Source of the DNA: Tamarix chinensis
Taxonomy: Eukaryota > Streptophyta > Magnoliopsida > Caryophyllales > Tamaricaceae
Direction of reading: 5' to 3'
Length of the DNA: 64,000 bases
NCBI GenBank assembly: GCA_030549775.1
Contig: CM060175.1
Coordinates: 64,035,245 to 64,099,244 of the forward strand
Part shown: in pieces, positions 12,089-24,500 of the stretch
How the letters are laid out: each line of letters opens with the position of its first letter
Position numbering within the stretch: the stretch's first letter is position 1
Position numbers and translations under genes: made by a program
The notes under the pieces: model-generated
The model's database searches: none
What the model saw: only the letters and a program-made list of their open reading frames with translations
What the model was told of the DNA's origin: nothing

Positions 12089-13035
12089 GCTGTACCTAAA
12101 TGCCTTATTCACCATTGCTAATTTTCATATCTCAATAAGATCTAATTGTACCAATATTGATGCGATACAACTCTTTGGTAATTCATTCAAGCCAACAAGC
12201 CACTATACATTATCTTGTTGTTATCCCGCTAACAAGGATATCCCATCACTCAATTTTTTTATAACAAATTGATATTTTTAGCCAACAATAATAAGAGGAA
12301 AATAGGGTAAAGAAAAAAAAGGAAGGAATTTAGAATGTTGTGAAGTGTATTTAAGATACAGTGTGGGATTAGGAAACAAATAGGCATGGACATGTGCCCA
12401 TCAAAACCAAATGCAAAAGGATTTTATGATTAGGTGGGAGAAGAAGTGAAGGGTATAAGATATTGAAATTGTTAGGGGTGCTTTGGATAAAAAAGTTAAT
12501 ACAATTAAGGGATTTTATGAAATATTTATGAAAAATAAAGCAGTTAAAAAATTTAAGAAAATATGTAAACTCGCGTATGAATTTAAGCATAAATTATGTT
12601 CAAGGAATTCTAGATGTCAGGTAAATTATTTTCAAAGACATATAATTTTTTATTATTATTATTATTTCAGTACAACTTTAAAAAGAGATTCAACATTAAG
12701 AAATTTATCATTTTGATTATATGAAATTGAAAATAGTAATAAGATGAGACTGAATAGAAACAAAAAATTAAAATAATACTAGCTATATGTACATATTCTT
12801 TTTAAAGTTAATTTCCTCTGGTACTATGAAATTATTATAATGTTATTTCTTTGTACACATACTAGATAAAGTCCATATATTATATATTTCTTTTCTTTTC
12901 TTTTGGTCCTCGAAAGAGGATGTGCTCAAGTGGGGAAAAAATCATTATTTGGCATAGCCTAATTTAATTTATAGATAACAGGTTGATATTTTAATGTTCT
13001 CAAGAGTTGGAGTACACATTAATTTTAATGCTCTA
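12089..13035. other. Spacer between TGTAAY copies b and c
   Basis: AT-rich sequence with no recognised gene. An open frame at 12483-12716 (+) is Lys-rich, compositionally AT-driven, and is not called. Runs of TTTTCTTTTC occur near 12890. Confidence 0.4.
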
Positions 13036-16000
13036 AAATTTCGTAACATTTGTTTTAGAATATTTTTCCTTTATTTGAAACCCAACCCTTAAACCTTAGG
13101 CTAAATATTTTATTTTTAACCTTTGACACATAACCCAAATAAAATCCTTAAATATTTTTCCTAATTATTTTTTCTTTTTTCTTTTCTTAAACCAATCCTA
13201 AATTTTTTTATTTTTCCTAATTAGTACCCTAATCTAAAAATACCTAAACCTAAAATAATTATGTGTGTGTGTGTTATCCTACTCTTACCTTACCCTTCCC
13301 TACCACCTCCCTCTAGGCCTCTACCATGCCATTTTTCTCTCCACCAAACACTCCTCCTGTCTCCCTCCACTTCTCATGCACAACCATTCATCGTCACCTC
13401 TGGCCTGTTGAGCCATACACCACCACCAATCAATGATATGTATATACATCCGTACACCTTACCTTTTGTTTTGTGTAAGCCAACTGAGCCCTTGCTATAT
13501 AAACCCTTCTACTCCCCCTCCATTTTCATGCAACTTCCCTAGCAAAAACCACCCTCAACCACTGAAACTCACCACCATCCTCGCACGTCTCCCACCAATC
13601 ATCACCACCACCAGCAGCCACCTCTACCATGTGTCGTGCCTCCCTACCTTACCATCAACTCCTCCCTGTCACCCTCCTCTAATAGCCCAGCCATCACACC
13701 CTTGCCTTTGTCATCATCATCCAACAACCCATACATTCACCATTGTCGACTCCAACAACCATCACCACCAGTAACAATTGCCACCTCACCCTTCTTCTCC
13801 TCCTCTATATCTCTATTACATGTGGCCCTCTCTCCATCACCACCCATCGCCAACCACAAAATCTCATCACCATTTCCCTCCTCCCAGTAATGTCCCTCCT
13901 TATCATTTTGATACCCTTAGCAATGGCACTAGCTTCCGGTGCTCCCTTCATTGCTTCGGTGCCCACAACATCAGCCTTCAACCTAGATGCCTCTGTCACA
14001 AAAACTTCCTAGCCTACCCCACCTTCTCCTTCACCCCTCGCCACCACCAACCTGCCTCGACCTCGCCCCCATCCTTTCCATCTTCCACCACCCAATTGAA
14101 CCACCCACTAACCCAATTTCCCAAGTGTTGGCTACCGTCTCTAGCACCACCTATTTGCCTTGTCTCCACCAGCTTCTCCACCTCCAACAACTACAATCAA
14201 CACCTCCACCCAGCTAACCAAGCCCCTATAGCCAATCCATCCAATACCCCCTCATGGGTGATGCAGTGTGAGGCTTTAAGCCCCTTTTTAACAATTGGGG
14301 TATTTTGATAATTTTATTTAATAAATATGTTAATATAAATTATAATTTTATTGGTTAAATATTAATATGGTTAATTTTTTATTATTTTTAGGTAAAAAAT
14401 TTTGATTATCAAAGTCTAATAAATTTTAGTAGGTTATGATAAATCAAGTTGTTGATAGAAATCGATTCATCCTTATAATTTACTAAAATGATAGATATTT
14501 CATGATAACACATTAGGATTTGCTATATAAATCATATTAAGCATGATTTATTACATTATAATTATTTGCTTGTTATTGTTAGTATGAAAATTATAAAGAA
14601 ATGGAGCGTGATATCTTACATAAAATATTATGGGTATATTACAATGGTTCTAATATCAAGAAAATATTTTGTATAATATGTACGGGTAAAATGATAGGTT
14701 AAGCATGCTTAGGCTTATTTTTGTATGATTATTATCAGTATGTGTGTCCTAGGAGAAATTTAGTCTTTTCAAGTATATTATGTTATTATATATTATTGAG
14801 TATAAGAATATGTGATTCTAGATGGATTACATATGCATGTTAGGTTTTTACGTGCAAAAATAATGTATAAGGGCAAAATGGTCATTTAGCATGTATGATA
14901 ATTTAATTGAATGATAATTAATTTAATTATCGTATTTTAGCCTTTTCATGATAAATTACTAAATAAATGGAATTTGTATTTAAAATGGATGAGAAGGTGG
15001 TAATCATGGTCTCAAGGACATTTTGGTCATTTTTGGCCTAATGCATCCAAATGTGAATAGTTGAGCCTAGGATGACCTTAGTAGATTTCTTATGTTGACC
15101 TTAGTACTGACCTTGATTATGGTTATTTTGAATGTTTGGAAATGAGTAAAAATAGTTAAGTATAAAAATTGGATCTATGATATTGATATATGGTCTTATG
15201 GTCACCGTAATAAAATACTAATATTTAAAGTGAAAGACCTAAAGATCGAAAATGGTAGCTCTTTAGGAGTAGTTACCCTAAAGATGTGGTTTATCCCATT
15301 GTCGATTATAGATTGGTGTGCCTTAGTGCCTCAATCAAGCCTTATATCGTACTTTATTTAGCTCTACGACTTTATAGAGGGTATGCATATTTATGGATTA
15401 GATGTCATTATGGATAGGGTATAGTACTACATTCACGTGCCAATGCGACCAAGGCAACTTAGTGTCCTTGGGTTGATAATTAGTAGGATATTGTTTTGGC
15501 TTTGAGTGATGACATGATCAGAGCACCTTGTATAGTATCACTGGGTTGATATGATCTCCCTTCGAATAAATAAAAATAGAAATGATTATTATTATATTAT
15601 TGGATTGGTCGATGGTCACCATTGTGTCTACCTGCCTGTAGTTCAGTAGTAGCTTTTCTGCCTACAAATGATTTGGTAGCAGACTTTATGCTTACCTGTG
15701 ATTCGGTAGTAGTATTTGTACCTACTTATGGTTCGGTAGCAGCTTCTGTACCTATCCATGATGTTATGAATTTTTATTGGTTTTGTGTCTATGAGCCCTA
15801 CCTATGATGTTATGAAATGTATTGGTATCAATATTAAGATATGTGATACGATGAAATTGTTATGGTTAGTAGGTTGATGTTGGTTATAATCATTACGTTA
15901 GATAGCATCCCTTAGATGTTTGGTTGGTGAGTATCAATATGTTACAAATGAATGAGTGTGAGTAGTATGTGGCTTTGGTGTATTTTGTTATCTGATATAA

Positions 16001-16546
16001 TTATCGTATTTCAATCATCACATGTATATTTCTATATTTCATACCATGTATTGTTGCGATGCATTCTATGTGCTTCATACAAATTTTTATATTAGTTTTG
16101 TATAATGGGTTACTCAGTTCCGTTACACTAAAGGATTCTTTTTCGTGGGCCCTTACCTATTTACTGGAAATGATTGCTTGTGAGATTAGTTGAAGGCCAA
16201 TAGTTGGACTGCGAGCTTAAGATTGTCCGGTGTTCTTTTGATATATTGATTTGGTTGTTCTTAGACTCTTATGTCCTTCTATATTTTCCTTTCATTGGAG
16301 TTTTGTAACCACTGGCAATTTTCTTTATTCAGAATGTTAGTCATATCCTTGTTCTCTCTAGTTTTCATAACTATATTATTGACTTAAGCGAAGTAGTGAT
16401 TTTAGCCTTAGTAATTGATATGAGAATGGTAGATGAAACCGGACTTATACCAAGTATGGCAGTACCACCCAACATTTTTTTTATCTTCACGATTAACTCT
16501 TTAAACAGAAAATTTTTAGCTCTAAAAAGAGGGATGTTACATTACT
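13036..16546 (-). mobile_element. TGTAAY family, copy c (minus orientation)
   Basis: Read on the minus strand it begins TGTAACATCCC at 16541, just inside TTACT (16542-16546), and runs to about 13036. There the sequence (a GTAACA-containing end near 13040) is too diverged to fix the edge or match a target duplication. It contains a 30-bp minisatellite (15631-15750) and, near its far end, a long pyrimidine-rich tract on the + strand (13260-14280) equivalent to the purine-rich tail of the other copies. Several overlapping Pro/Ser/His-rich frames there (such as 13778-14308) are shadows of composition. Confidence 0.7.
15631..15750. repeat. 30-bp minisatellite, four units
   Basis: Four consecutive 30-base units (15631, 15661, 15691, 15721) each carry a CCTAC..ATG-TTCGGTAGYAG core. 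A fifth partial unit starts at 15751. The repeat is a multiple of three, so the + strand happens to stay open (15622-15807), giving a ten-residue repeat. I regard that frame as incidental. Confidence 0.85.
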
Positions 16547-17775
16547 TATATATATATATATAGGAAAGTATTTCCCGTGCTTGATCCATAGAGCAAGACT
16601 ATGTTTTGATTAGTTGGTCACAAACTTGAAAATTGTAGTCATATATGCCATATTTTTAGAGTAATTTAATACTTTTATGATGTCCCATAAGTTTATGAAT
16701 AAATTGGATAATATCCTACGTCATTTGATAATGTTGTTGTATTCTAAATAATTAAGACTACTAGTGAGGATTTACATCCAATGTCAATATCAATGTTTAA
16801 ACCGTGGAGAAATATACCAACCGATCATTATTTTGATATAAATGATACAATGGAACCCAAAAAAATATTGAAGTAATTAATTTGTTTGGTTTTTTGTTGA
16901 GATAGTAATTTATTATAGATATATTGTTGCTGAAGTCATGTAATTACTTTTCAAATTTATTAACTTGGATAATGTACCTAAGAGGCTTAAGCTCATATGT
17001 TCATTTGATATGTCATGGTAGTTAGATGAGGATCAATAACCTATTTTATCAGTCATGAACCTGAGTACCTTCGATATTCATGGGTTTGCTTCTTCATAGT
17101 CATAATTTGTGTCCCATCCGTAGACATACCATACTTCCATTTGAACTTCTTTTCATTTACAGTTGTTATATTAAGTAAAAACAAAAACATTTTTATAATC
17201 ATTCAGTTTATATTTTGTAAAACATTATTTTATCATTTTTCCTATTAAAAGTTAACTTGTGCACAGCTTATATGAAATTCATACATGAACTAAATACAAC
17301 TTATGCAAATAAATCATGATTTGCGTATAACTATTGCATAACTCGTATAGAAGATGATCAATAATACAGTAGAATTATTGAAGAAAGAAAAAAATTCCAA
17401 ACTGCTGTCCTTCTTAAATTTATGCGTGAATTGAATTTTGTAATAACTATTAAGTGACCCGAATAACTTTTTACGAGTTAAACGAACTCTAAAATTCGTT
17501 AATACCTAAAAGGAAGGTTACGCCGGTGAGTAACAATTTTTATTTATAATATGTTTTTAGTAATTAATGAAGTGAAAGAAAAGACAATCACTGATTAAGC
17601 TCGCTTGTGAGAATAGACTCCGAGCCCAACTAGATAGGAGGCCAGCTCCAAGAATATAGTTCTGGCTTATGCTAAAATTTTGCAAGCTGAAGTCTAAGCT
17701 GAGAGTAGATGTTGCCAACTTCAATGATTCGAATCCAGCGCCAAAGCAGCCGATCGTCTTGGCAGTCTTACACAA
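16547..17775. other. Region downstream of ELP2
   Basis: AT-rich with no recognised gene. A short TA microsatellite lies at about 16547-16562. A possible polyadenylation signal for ELP2 (AATAAA on the minus strand) is at 17539-17544. Confidence 0.4.
17539..17544 (-). terminator. Possible ELP2 polyadenylation signal
   Basis: AATAAA on the minus strand, about 480 bases past the ELP2 stop codon. No nearer canonical hexamer was seen. Plant polyadenylation signals are loose, so the real site could be closer to the stop. Confidence 0.25.
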
Positions 17776-18023
17776 TGATAAATCATAAGTTGATCATTTC
17801 AATTTGATAATTTCCAAAGTTGGAGGTTGAGAATGGAAGGAATTAACTCTGTAAGTCATTGCACCTCCAACTTGAAGTGAACAAAACCAAATATCGCAAC
17901 TTATATAATTATATAATAAGTCGCTTCTTAGCATAGGCTATAATAGTGCACAAACTACCGGCGCAATAAATCCAAACAAAATTTGATCTCCTAAACATTC
18001 AACTCAAGAGCGGAAAAACACTA

Positions 18024-18541
18024 TTAGGCATTACCAGCATCAGATCCGCCTAACTGCACCTCAAATAGACGTACACAATGATCAGCTCCACAAGAAGCAA
18101 GTTGTATTCTACGTCCATCTCCGTTCTCAGAATTTCTCCACGCCAATCTCTGCACTGTTGATGTATGGCACATGAATGGATCAAAGCGTGAATGAAGCAC
18201 AGCAGTTGGTTCAGGCACAACCGCTTCATCGCCTTCTCCGGTTCTCTTGGAGGAAATACCCCAGAGTTCTATAAGACCATTTTCCATCCCAACAGCAAGT
18301 AGCCCATCATTGGTCTTGCAGTCGAGCCCTAACCAAGATAGGGCAGTGACACTGCTAGTGAAAGGTGGCAACGTCAAGACCTGCCTCACTGAACTTCTAG
18401 CCTCCACGACCCATATTTTTACAGTTTTGTCCCTCGAGCCAGTGGCAAATTCATGACCAAACGGATTCCAGGCGCATGACCATATAATTCTTTTGTGCGC
18501 CTCTTGTCTTGATATAAGCTGGTAGCTGACTTCATCTGCAT
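18024..18541 (-). CDS. ELP2: ELP2 exon 10 and stop (residues 678-849)
   Basis: Follows acceptor ATGTACAG. It contains [40 protein letters not shown] and the final blade [13 protein letters not shown] ... [13 protein letters not shown]. The TAA stop is at 18024-18026. Confidence 0.95.
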
Positions 18542-21500
18542 CTGTACATACATATCACAAATGCAAGGCAAATCGTGTTATCAACCAACTATAATACATC
18601 TGCAGCGTCCAACACAAGCCCGAAGCATGAAGAACGAAACTCATGGTAATCAGATTATGGGCAGGCAAGCACGATTCAGTTTTCCTCTTTTCCCGTTACT
18701 CTTTTTTTTTTCATCATTTCCAGAATTTTGGGAAGGGCGATAACATGGGTCACATCACAGAGATGGAAGCAGAAACATCATAAGCCATTTATACATCATA
18801 TAACGTCATAAGCAGGGAAAAAAATATTCCCCACAAGAAAGGAAAGCATTTACATAATATAAGCTGCAACCCCACAACCATTCAACAAATACTTTACCTG
18901 TCCTCATAATGGAGAACACAGAAAACTGTCGGTCTCTAGAGACAGCCAAAAGAAAGCTGTCATCATGTGAGAATTCCATCTGGGTCACAGTTAAGTTGTG
19001 AGACTGCAAGCGACCAACTGCCTTCCATGAACCAACCTGCCACAGCCAAATTTCTGCTGCCAATGCTGTTTGAGCCTACAGAACAATTACCGATCAGTAC
19101 TTAAATTGAGAATAATGTATAGAAGAAAAATATCAAAGTATAGAAAGCAGCAAGTCTGATCAACATAACCACAATCGCAAATAGGACGACTGCCCTTTAT
19201 TAGCAATAATCAGACTGGTGCTGGGTGGGATGGAGTTTTTTTTTTTTTTTTGTGGGTGTGTTTTGAGAGGGGGGGGATTGGAGAAACAGATTAAAAACCA
19301 TGTACCTTGCACGATGAAGCTACAAGCTTTCCCTCATGATTGCAACATAGAGAGAACAGCTCATTTCCATGACCGTACAATTTGTGTGACTCTGGCCATA
19401 ATGTATGCCATGCCAGTTGCTCTTCAATAGGAGGTTCTGTCAGTGTAACTGGTACTGCATCTGGGATAGTTTCAAGGGTGTCAATACCTTCACTCCCACT
19501 TCTATCTGATGTCTCATGTGGAGCTGTAAAAACATTGAGAGCATGTTAATTGTAATAAACATAAGGAGCCTATACTTCTCAAACAATAGTAAAGAGTTTT
19601 GCTTTCTAACCGGAAGGAACAACTAACCCTCAAAGAAGATGGATTAAAAAAGAAAGAGAAACAAGATGCTTGAAGATTCTACGCAAACAAAGCAACCAAG
19701 GGGGTGGGAAGGACGGAAAGGAGGCGCATGAAACTGAATGGAGATCAGGTAACAAGAAACTGCATCAGTGGTTTTCTACCTGGATGAGTCAGCTAAGCAA
19801 CATGATTATTGTTCCTTCGCTGCCCATTTATTTGAAGTGGGAAACTATCATTTGCTCTTGTATCATTCTAACATCCTGATTTTCCATATAAGTTCAGGGA
19901 AGGAGATGTACTAGAGGGAAGAAAATCAAATTCAAACCTAAACATAAACACCAGAGACTCAACAACTCCTAATTATGGTAAAACTGCCAAAAACTCCGAG
20001 TTGGCTCAGGAATTATAATAATAATAAATGCATAAATAAATAAAATAAGAACTAATAGCATTATAGCAATTGACTAATACCCACCACAGGTTTACAGATT
20101 AAATCTAAAGGATGATTAACGCATACATTTAAGGCCTGTTTAGTAAGCAAATTGTTTCTAACTTAATCATTCACGCAGCCAGACACTTTATGTAAGAGTT
20201 TAAAATTATCCTTACCTTTTATCACAATTTAATACAAAGTGCTTTTAACAAATAAAAAATATTAGAGTACATACATCAACTCCTTTCATCTTCATTTCAT
20301 CACATACTTACTAAAAAGAGCTTAAGTGGCACGTAGCTCTAATGCAAACTATGCATAATATAATTGTCGCCCAAAAAAAAGGCAGAGCTATAGGCCTAGA
20401 ACCCCTTCAGAAGCTAATATTTCACCCTATTGATTGTCTATGGCTCTATGCAAAAGCATGGAATTACTAAATAAAACATAGCATAGAAGAAGGAAAAAAG
20501 ATCAGTGAAGTTGATATGAACATATGCAATCCATGAGTTCTTTCCGTTGCACAAATTAGATTAAAATTTTATTATTTTTCAGTTTGGAGATGGAACGGAA
20601 CTGTTGAATCACTCTCCAGAGCAGGTTAACTAGTTACCAAAACCAGTTTCAATCACCAGTCTAACTCTATTATTATGCTTCAAAGCACAATAAAAACGTA
20701 GGAGATGCAAGAGAGGCAGAGAAGGGAACATCACCATGGACATATATGGGCTTCTGTGACAATCCAAGTGCTGACATATTTGCACCCAAGATCTGAAAAT
20801 CTGGTTTAATGTCCTCATGGATATCAGATTTCTGTGAAGTGGCACAATTCAGTGTCTTAAGAAAAGATAAAGGAGCTTCAAACACTCTAGCAACTTTCTC
20901 CTCTGCCCCACTGACAAAACGATAATTCCCCTTCCCTTGGATTAGAGTTGTACAGTTAATATCATGACCATGAACTTGAGGACGGGCAATTTCATGCCAG
21001 GACTCTCCATCTTGTCGATTGCCATCATTTAGCCATGGAGAGAAAATTCTACTGGTCTGCAATCATATTTTATGTTTAAGATTTTGCAGACATATTGAGA
21101 CCATAATAGCTGGAAAGGATGCACAAACTAGCAAAGAATCGCTGTCGAAGGTGAGAGGTACACTTGAAATAGTTCTAGGGCGCATGAAAAAAGATTTCAG
21201 GCTATTTTACCTGTCATTAGTACTTAATCCTTATAAGTATGAAGAACTCAATTTCCTTACCCAATCAACCAATTACAGTCTCCTAACAGAACAAAGATGA
21301 TCCTTTTTTAAAAACATTCATCAATATCATCAATGATTACCTAATGTCCAGTATTAAGGGTTATGTACATTCCTTGTATGTTGGGGAATCAGGATAATAC
21401 AGTGTTGTCACACCATATGCTGCTATAAGAATAGCTATTCTTTTGAATAGAGACTATCTTTGCCTATAGCAAAGGTTTGAAAGAATTAATGAGAAAAAAG

Positions 21501-24500
21501 AACGAAAAAAATAAACACACATGTTTGATGAGGAATGGGATCTTATTACCTGGTCATGGCTGACAGATAGCAAGAATTCACCAGATCTGGCCCAGGCAAT
21601 ATCTGACACAACTGAATGATGCCCAGAAGGAACCTTTTGGGGTTGCCAATTATCAGTATTGACTCCAACATTTTTCCATAGGTGGAAAGATCCACCATAT
21701 CCATGTGCAAGGATGGAATCTCCATTCGGGCTCCAATGTCCACCGTAAAATCCTAAAGCGCAATGACTAAGCTCTCCTACAGTAACAATATTCACCCAGA
21801 TACCAGTAGTCTTCTCAGGTTGCCAAATCATCATGGTCTTATCCATAGATGCAGATAAGATACATTGAGGTTGAAAGTACCCACTCGTTTCTGCAGATGT
21901 AACAAGAGGTGGCTGCCAAGCCACTGAGTACACCCAGTCTTCATGTCCAATAAGAAGTGATTCAAGAGACAACTGATACGATGTTGAGCCAGCAACTAAT
22001 ATTGGACCTTCAATGTAAGAGGCTAGGCTTATCAATTTCTTACTTTCAGGTTTATCATGAGAATCACATAAAACCATTTTCCATATTCGTATGCCTTTGT
22101 CTTGAGATGAACTCACAAGTAATAAAGCTGTGTTTATGCCTTCTGTGCATATAGGCAGTGAGAAATCTAAACTCCGAATCCAGTCAGAATGCCCCTTTAG
22201 CTCACAAGCACGAACAAACTGCCTCGAAAAAAAAATTATACCCATAAATAAGCCATCACAGTTCTCGAATCTATACAGATCATTTACTAAATAGGAGACG
22301 CATGCAGGACAAGTGCAAGCTCACCAACCTTTCCGGTTCTCTGACCACTGTAAAGATGAATCTTATTGTCTAGCCCACCCATTGCCAAAACCAGATGACC
22401 AGTACCACCAGGTAACTCAGCTAATGAGAGTGCAACCATAGGTTTCAAACCGACAGAGAGAGAGTCAAAGCATGACAATTTACAGTTTCCTGAAATAAAG
22501 GACCACACCCAAAGAGACCATTATGAGTATATGCGCACGTAAGTGAACCAGTGAAGGAAGACAAGAAAGACAGAATAAAAATACTAAGAACATAAGATTG
22601 GGGAATCTAATGATAGGAGTGTGCAAAGAAATTTCAAATAATGATATCAACTGAAGTATGATAAATCCAATGGGTCTAAGCATCAGCCCTAATTTTGATA
22701 TCCATTTGATACCCATTATGGAGTTTTGATTTATTAGAAGATTGAAGAGCATGAGTTGCAACCAGAAATGTTGGAAGACCCTAGAACTGAGAAAATTTTA
22801 AAGAAGGTCAAATTGCCATATGCATGTGCGCATGTATAAGTTTCAGCTCACACAACTCTTATGGGAGACAACCTGATTCACAAATTTTAATAAATGATAT
22901 CACATCTCTTTCAATCTGCTACATAATTAGCATCATGAATTCTTGAGTGGATTACAAATCATGATTTCATTCATCACACATAAGCCTTGAATCTAAAAAC
23001 ATTTCATATTCAATACAATCATGATAATAAATGACAGTAAACCTAGATTTTGATAGGTTTTTCTTGGATTCTGCAACAGCCACGATTGAGGTCAAATGGA
23101 TGAAGTGCTTCAGAGGATTTTTATTTACTACCTATACTTAGAAGATGCACCTTCATTTCAGGAGCCCATATTCTATGGAAGTCAGAAAATTAAGCACATA
23201 TGCCTAGGGGCAACACTAAGATGGGAGATCTCTTTCCAGGGAAGGCATGAATAAGGACAAATGTACACTAGAAGAATTCTGATGGTTTATGAATCAACTC
23301 AAAACCAATGCCTAACAACTACCTGCTGTTAGATTGAAGGCCAGAGTGTCAAAAATGGTTATCAGATCATCACAGATTTAGTTGGTTTTGGTTAGCACCT
23401 TCATCAAAGTGGTCTGCCCACAACAGAGAAATATAAGGAAGAAGCCCACCAGCCATCGTGGAATTGCTTTGACATGAGAACACTTCAAGTGATATTATTT
23501 GAGAGTCTGAGACACTATTTGAAAGGAAAAATCTTTTTGTTCAAATTAGAGCCTCCTATTTCCAGCTTTCAATCCATCTGTATGATATTTAGTAGTAAAC
23601 TTGCATCCAGTGAAAATCGGACAGTACATCTATTATTGGTTTTTGATGGCTCTGGTGCTGATTGGAGGGATATGGTCTTCACCTTTAATGCCAATTACTT
23701 ATCTTCATAATTCCGTGCTTGAATAAGTTCTTAAAAAGGCAAATGATGAATGGTCACTTACGCCGAAAATCTCTTTGGATTCATGTTGCCTATGATACGG
23801 TTGGTAATAAGGTTGCACAGGGATAAGGAAATGGAAATGGGGATACAAGAAAATGGGGAATATGGATGTGGAAATGGGTATGCAAGATAATGGGTAAAGA
23901 TATTTCTTAAAAAACTAGGAGATGGGGACATCAGATCTACCAGTAAAATTTCAGCACATGAAACAATCCAACAATGTAATATTTCTAATAGAATAATATT
24001 TTTATTGGAAGAATTTAAAGGATAAAGGATAACAAAGAAAGAGAAAGAAGAAAAGGAAAAATAATGGTTCACCGACTCTGTATTTACCAGGTAAAAAGGC
24101 AAGACCAATAACATGTTTAAGGAAAAAATAATCAAAACCAAGGAAACAAGGGAAGAGACAGTGAAGCAAGAAAAATCAGAGCAAGTGAACCAGAAGGGAA
24201 TGCCAAAGCTCTACTGTCACACTTGCTGCAACTCACCATCAGAACCAAGGACAAAAGAAGAAGAAAAAAACAAAGAAAAAGAACCAAGTGCAAGGAAGGT
24301 AAGAAATGGCTTGCAAGATAGCCAACAGAGGAGAAGTAAAGTTACGTCTGGAAGGCTTCATTGGATAAGAGCATAAAGTTGGAAACGGACTCCGAAAGGA
24401 AATAGTGTTGTATCAAACAGCAATCGGTGCTTTTTGTAAGCAGCTTTGCACAGGATTTAGGCCTTTTTTTGCTTTATGGACAAAAGATGTTGGGGACAAG

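Noticed and set aside
12483..12716. 77-residue Lys-rich + strand frame
   Set aside because: AT-driven composition, an opposing open frame over part of the same bases, and no domain.
13261..14308. Several long overlapping + strand frames rich in Pro, Ser, His and Thr
   Set aside because: They lie in the pyrimidine-rich strand of a TGTAAY repeat, are open in several frames at once, and are antisense to the element; composition explains them.
15622..15807. Ten-residue repeat protein of 61 residues
   Set aside because: It is the translation of a 30-bp minisatellite inside a non-coding repeat.
17715..17740. GATTCGAATCC resembling a tRNA B box
   Set aside because: No matching A box, acceptor stem or cloverleaf could be fitted around it.
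21454..22245. Single 263-residue WD40 gene
   Set aside because: It is exon 6 of ELP2 with intron read-through at both ends; the donor at 21549 and acceptor at 22219 define the real coding part.
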